Shown here piece after piece: positions 22,688-23,445 of a stretch of DNA of 23,445 nucleotides. The position numbers and the translations under genes were made by a program. Position 1 is the first letter of the stretch; every line of letters starts with the position of its first letter. Under the pieces are notes generated by a model that worked only from the letters and a program-made list of their open reading frames with translations, made no database searches and was not told the DNA's origin. Source of the DNA: Peptococcaceae bacterium (GTDB lineage Bacteria; Bacillota; Peptococcia; Peptococcales; Peptococcaceae); contig CAAEKP010000053.1 of assembly GCA_900756555.1 (NCBI GenBank), positions 1-23,445 of the forward strand. The letters run 5' to 3'.

Positions 22688-22744
22688 TGCGCGTCATCCC
22701 TCTTTCTATCGCCGTTTGCGGCTGCTTTATATCTTATCCTGCAA

Positions 22745-22760
22745 ATACTATATATAGTAT
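22745..22760. promoter_or_regulatory. NrdR box upstream of nrdD
   Basis: The perfect 16-bp palindrome ATACTATATATAGTAT matches the core of the NrdR-box consensus (acaCwAtATaTwGtgt). It lies between the nrdD ATG and the likely promoter, and nrdR itself is nearby. Boxes usually come in pairs about 31-32 bases apart; the expected partner at about 22777 is at best degenerate (ACCATATTTGCACCTA), while a clean half-site ATACTATA is at 22810-22817. Confidence 0.82.
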
Positions 22761-22832
22761 CTATTTTTCTTCTCTCACCATATTTGCACCTACATCTAGT
22801 GCAATGCTCATACTATACCATATTACTGAATA

Positions 22833-22869
22833 AAAGAAAAGACTTGTTTTTCACTTTTTTCTTTTCTTT
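22833..22869 (-). terminator. Possible AT-only terminator after the GNAT gene
   Basis: On the minus strand AAAGAAAAG pairs with CTTTTCTTT around a 19-base loop. The stem is weak and contains little G-C, so this is tentative. Confidence 0.35.
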
Positions 22870-23311
22870 ATAGTTCCTGCTGCAAATAAACCATGTCACA
22901 CAGCTGCACACCATCTTCAAAAATAGGATGATCATACTGTAAAAAGAAATCCGGCACACGATGAGATATCTGGAATCCGCAAGCCTGATAAAAGCCCAGC
23001 GTAGAAGGAACCTCTCCTGTTCCCACCTGCAATACAGCATCAGACTGTCTGTAACGCTGGCAAATCTGCTCTATCATCATTCTCCCATAGCCGCGCCGCT
23101 GCAAACTTGGCTCAACCGCTATATTTTTGATTTCAAACAATTTGTCCTGCTCCTCTGTCACAACAATCACACCGCATAAAACAGAGCCGTCATACAGTGC
23201 ATATAAGCTTCCACGTTCCAGATAACGCTCAATCATCGACTCCTGTTCATCGCCCAATAATAGCAACGGTAAAAATTGTTTTTTGTTAGCATTTATTTTT
23301 TTCAACTCCAC
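22868..23311 (-). CDS. GNAT-family N-acetyltransferase
   Basis: Acetyl-CoA-dependent transferase of unknown substrate. The 147 residues contain the GNAT core: a beta-strand with LCGVIVVTEE, then FEIKNIAVEPSLQRRGYGRMMIEQICQRY, where QRRGYG is the acetyl-CoA pyrophosphate-binding loop, and the closing TLGFYQACGFQ motif. The frame is open to a TTG at 23326 that has no ribosome binding site; I prefer GTG at 23311, which has GGGAGAG six bases before it. The gene stands alone between the rRNA operon terminator and the nrdDG promoter region. Confidence 0.85.
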   Translation of the reverse strand: MELKKINANKKQFLPLLLLGDEQESMIERYLERGSLYALYDGSVLCGVIVVTEEQDKLFEIKNIAVEPSLQRRGYGRMMIEQICQRYRQSDAVLQVGTGEVPSTLGFYQACGFQISHRVPDFFLQYDHPIFEDGVQLCDMVYLQQEL

Positions 23312-23349
23312 GATAATCTCTCCCAACAGCTCAACTTCATTTCAGGCAC

Positions 23350-23377
23350 AAAAAAAGAGCCATCAGATAGATAGCTC
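23350..23377 (-). terminator. rRNA operon terminator
   Basis: On the minus strand GAGCTATC and GATGGCTC pair around TATCT, followed by seven T, 16 bases past the 5S end. Confidence 0.88.
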
Positions 23378-23393
23378 AAGAAAATAAAAAATA

Positions 23394-23445
23394 TCCCGGC
23401 AATGACCTAATCTCCCACGAAAAGAATACGCAGTACCTTCGGCGC
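23394..23445 (-). rRNA. rrf: 5S ribosomal RNA, 3' part (runs off the right edge)
   Basis: On the minus strand the last 52 bases contain GAAGGTACTGCG, then CGTGGGAGATTAGGTCATTG and the end CCGGGA. These match the conserved 3' half of bacterial 5S rRNA (the GTACT, GGGAGA-TAGGTC and TGCCGGG elements). An rRNA operon therefore lies immediately to the right, transcribed leftward, followed by its terminator. Confidence 0.9.

Overview
The window looks like chromosomal DNA of an anaerobic, diderm Firmicute, most likely a member of the Negativicutes. This is an inference from gene content: tilS-ftsH order and a LytR-CpsA-Psr protein as in Firmicutes, an oxygen-sensitive class III ribonucleotide reductase, and an RND efflux pump that implies an outer membrane. 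Genus cannot be fixed by eye. Every gene I can support lies on the minus strand, including the end of a 5S rRNA at the right edge, so replication probably runs right to left here and the chromosomal origin lies somewhere to the right.

Layout from left to right, with transcription running leftward. At 1-935 there is the N-terminal part of a Rep_trans-type replication initiator/relaxase, cut by the window edge. At 936-1480 a gene-free stretch holds a hairpin, an AT-rich segment, a parS-like 16-mer, a structured repeat, and six same-direction DnaA-box-like 9-mers. At 1481-5470 lie ndk, ftsH and tilS. At 5812-11004 is an efflux operon (lipoprotein adaptor, RND permease, TetR repressor) with a promoter and TetR-type palindrome in front. 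At 11239-12431 is an AAA-ATPase-like gene that has lost its C-terminal nuclease domain. At 12633-15503 are a small membrane protein, a secreted two-repeat protein, an anti-sigma factor and its ECF sigma factor. At 15697-18357 are a thioredoxin-like protein, a DUF3775-like protein and an LCP protein. At 18447-22687 is a nucleotide-metabolism block (unknown gene, nrdR, dut, nrdG, nrdD) with an NrdR box before nrdD. At 22868-23311 is a GNAT acetyltransferase, followed by the rRNA operon terminator and 5S rRNA.

The genes link functionally in three places. nrdD-nrdG make and activate the anaerobic ribonucleotide reductase, NrdR is the expected repressor of that operon, and dut and ndk serve dNTP pool control. 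The efflux operon carries its own TetR gene. The sigma and anti-sigma genes overlap and are followed by an exported protein that could be a target.

The least ordinary part is the left 1.5 kb, where an initiator gene, a parS-like site and a DnaA-box cluster sit together away from dnaA. A family of small hairpin repeats with compensating stem changes is also scattered through the gene-free gaps.
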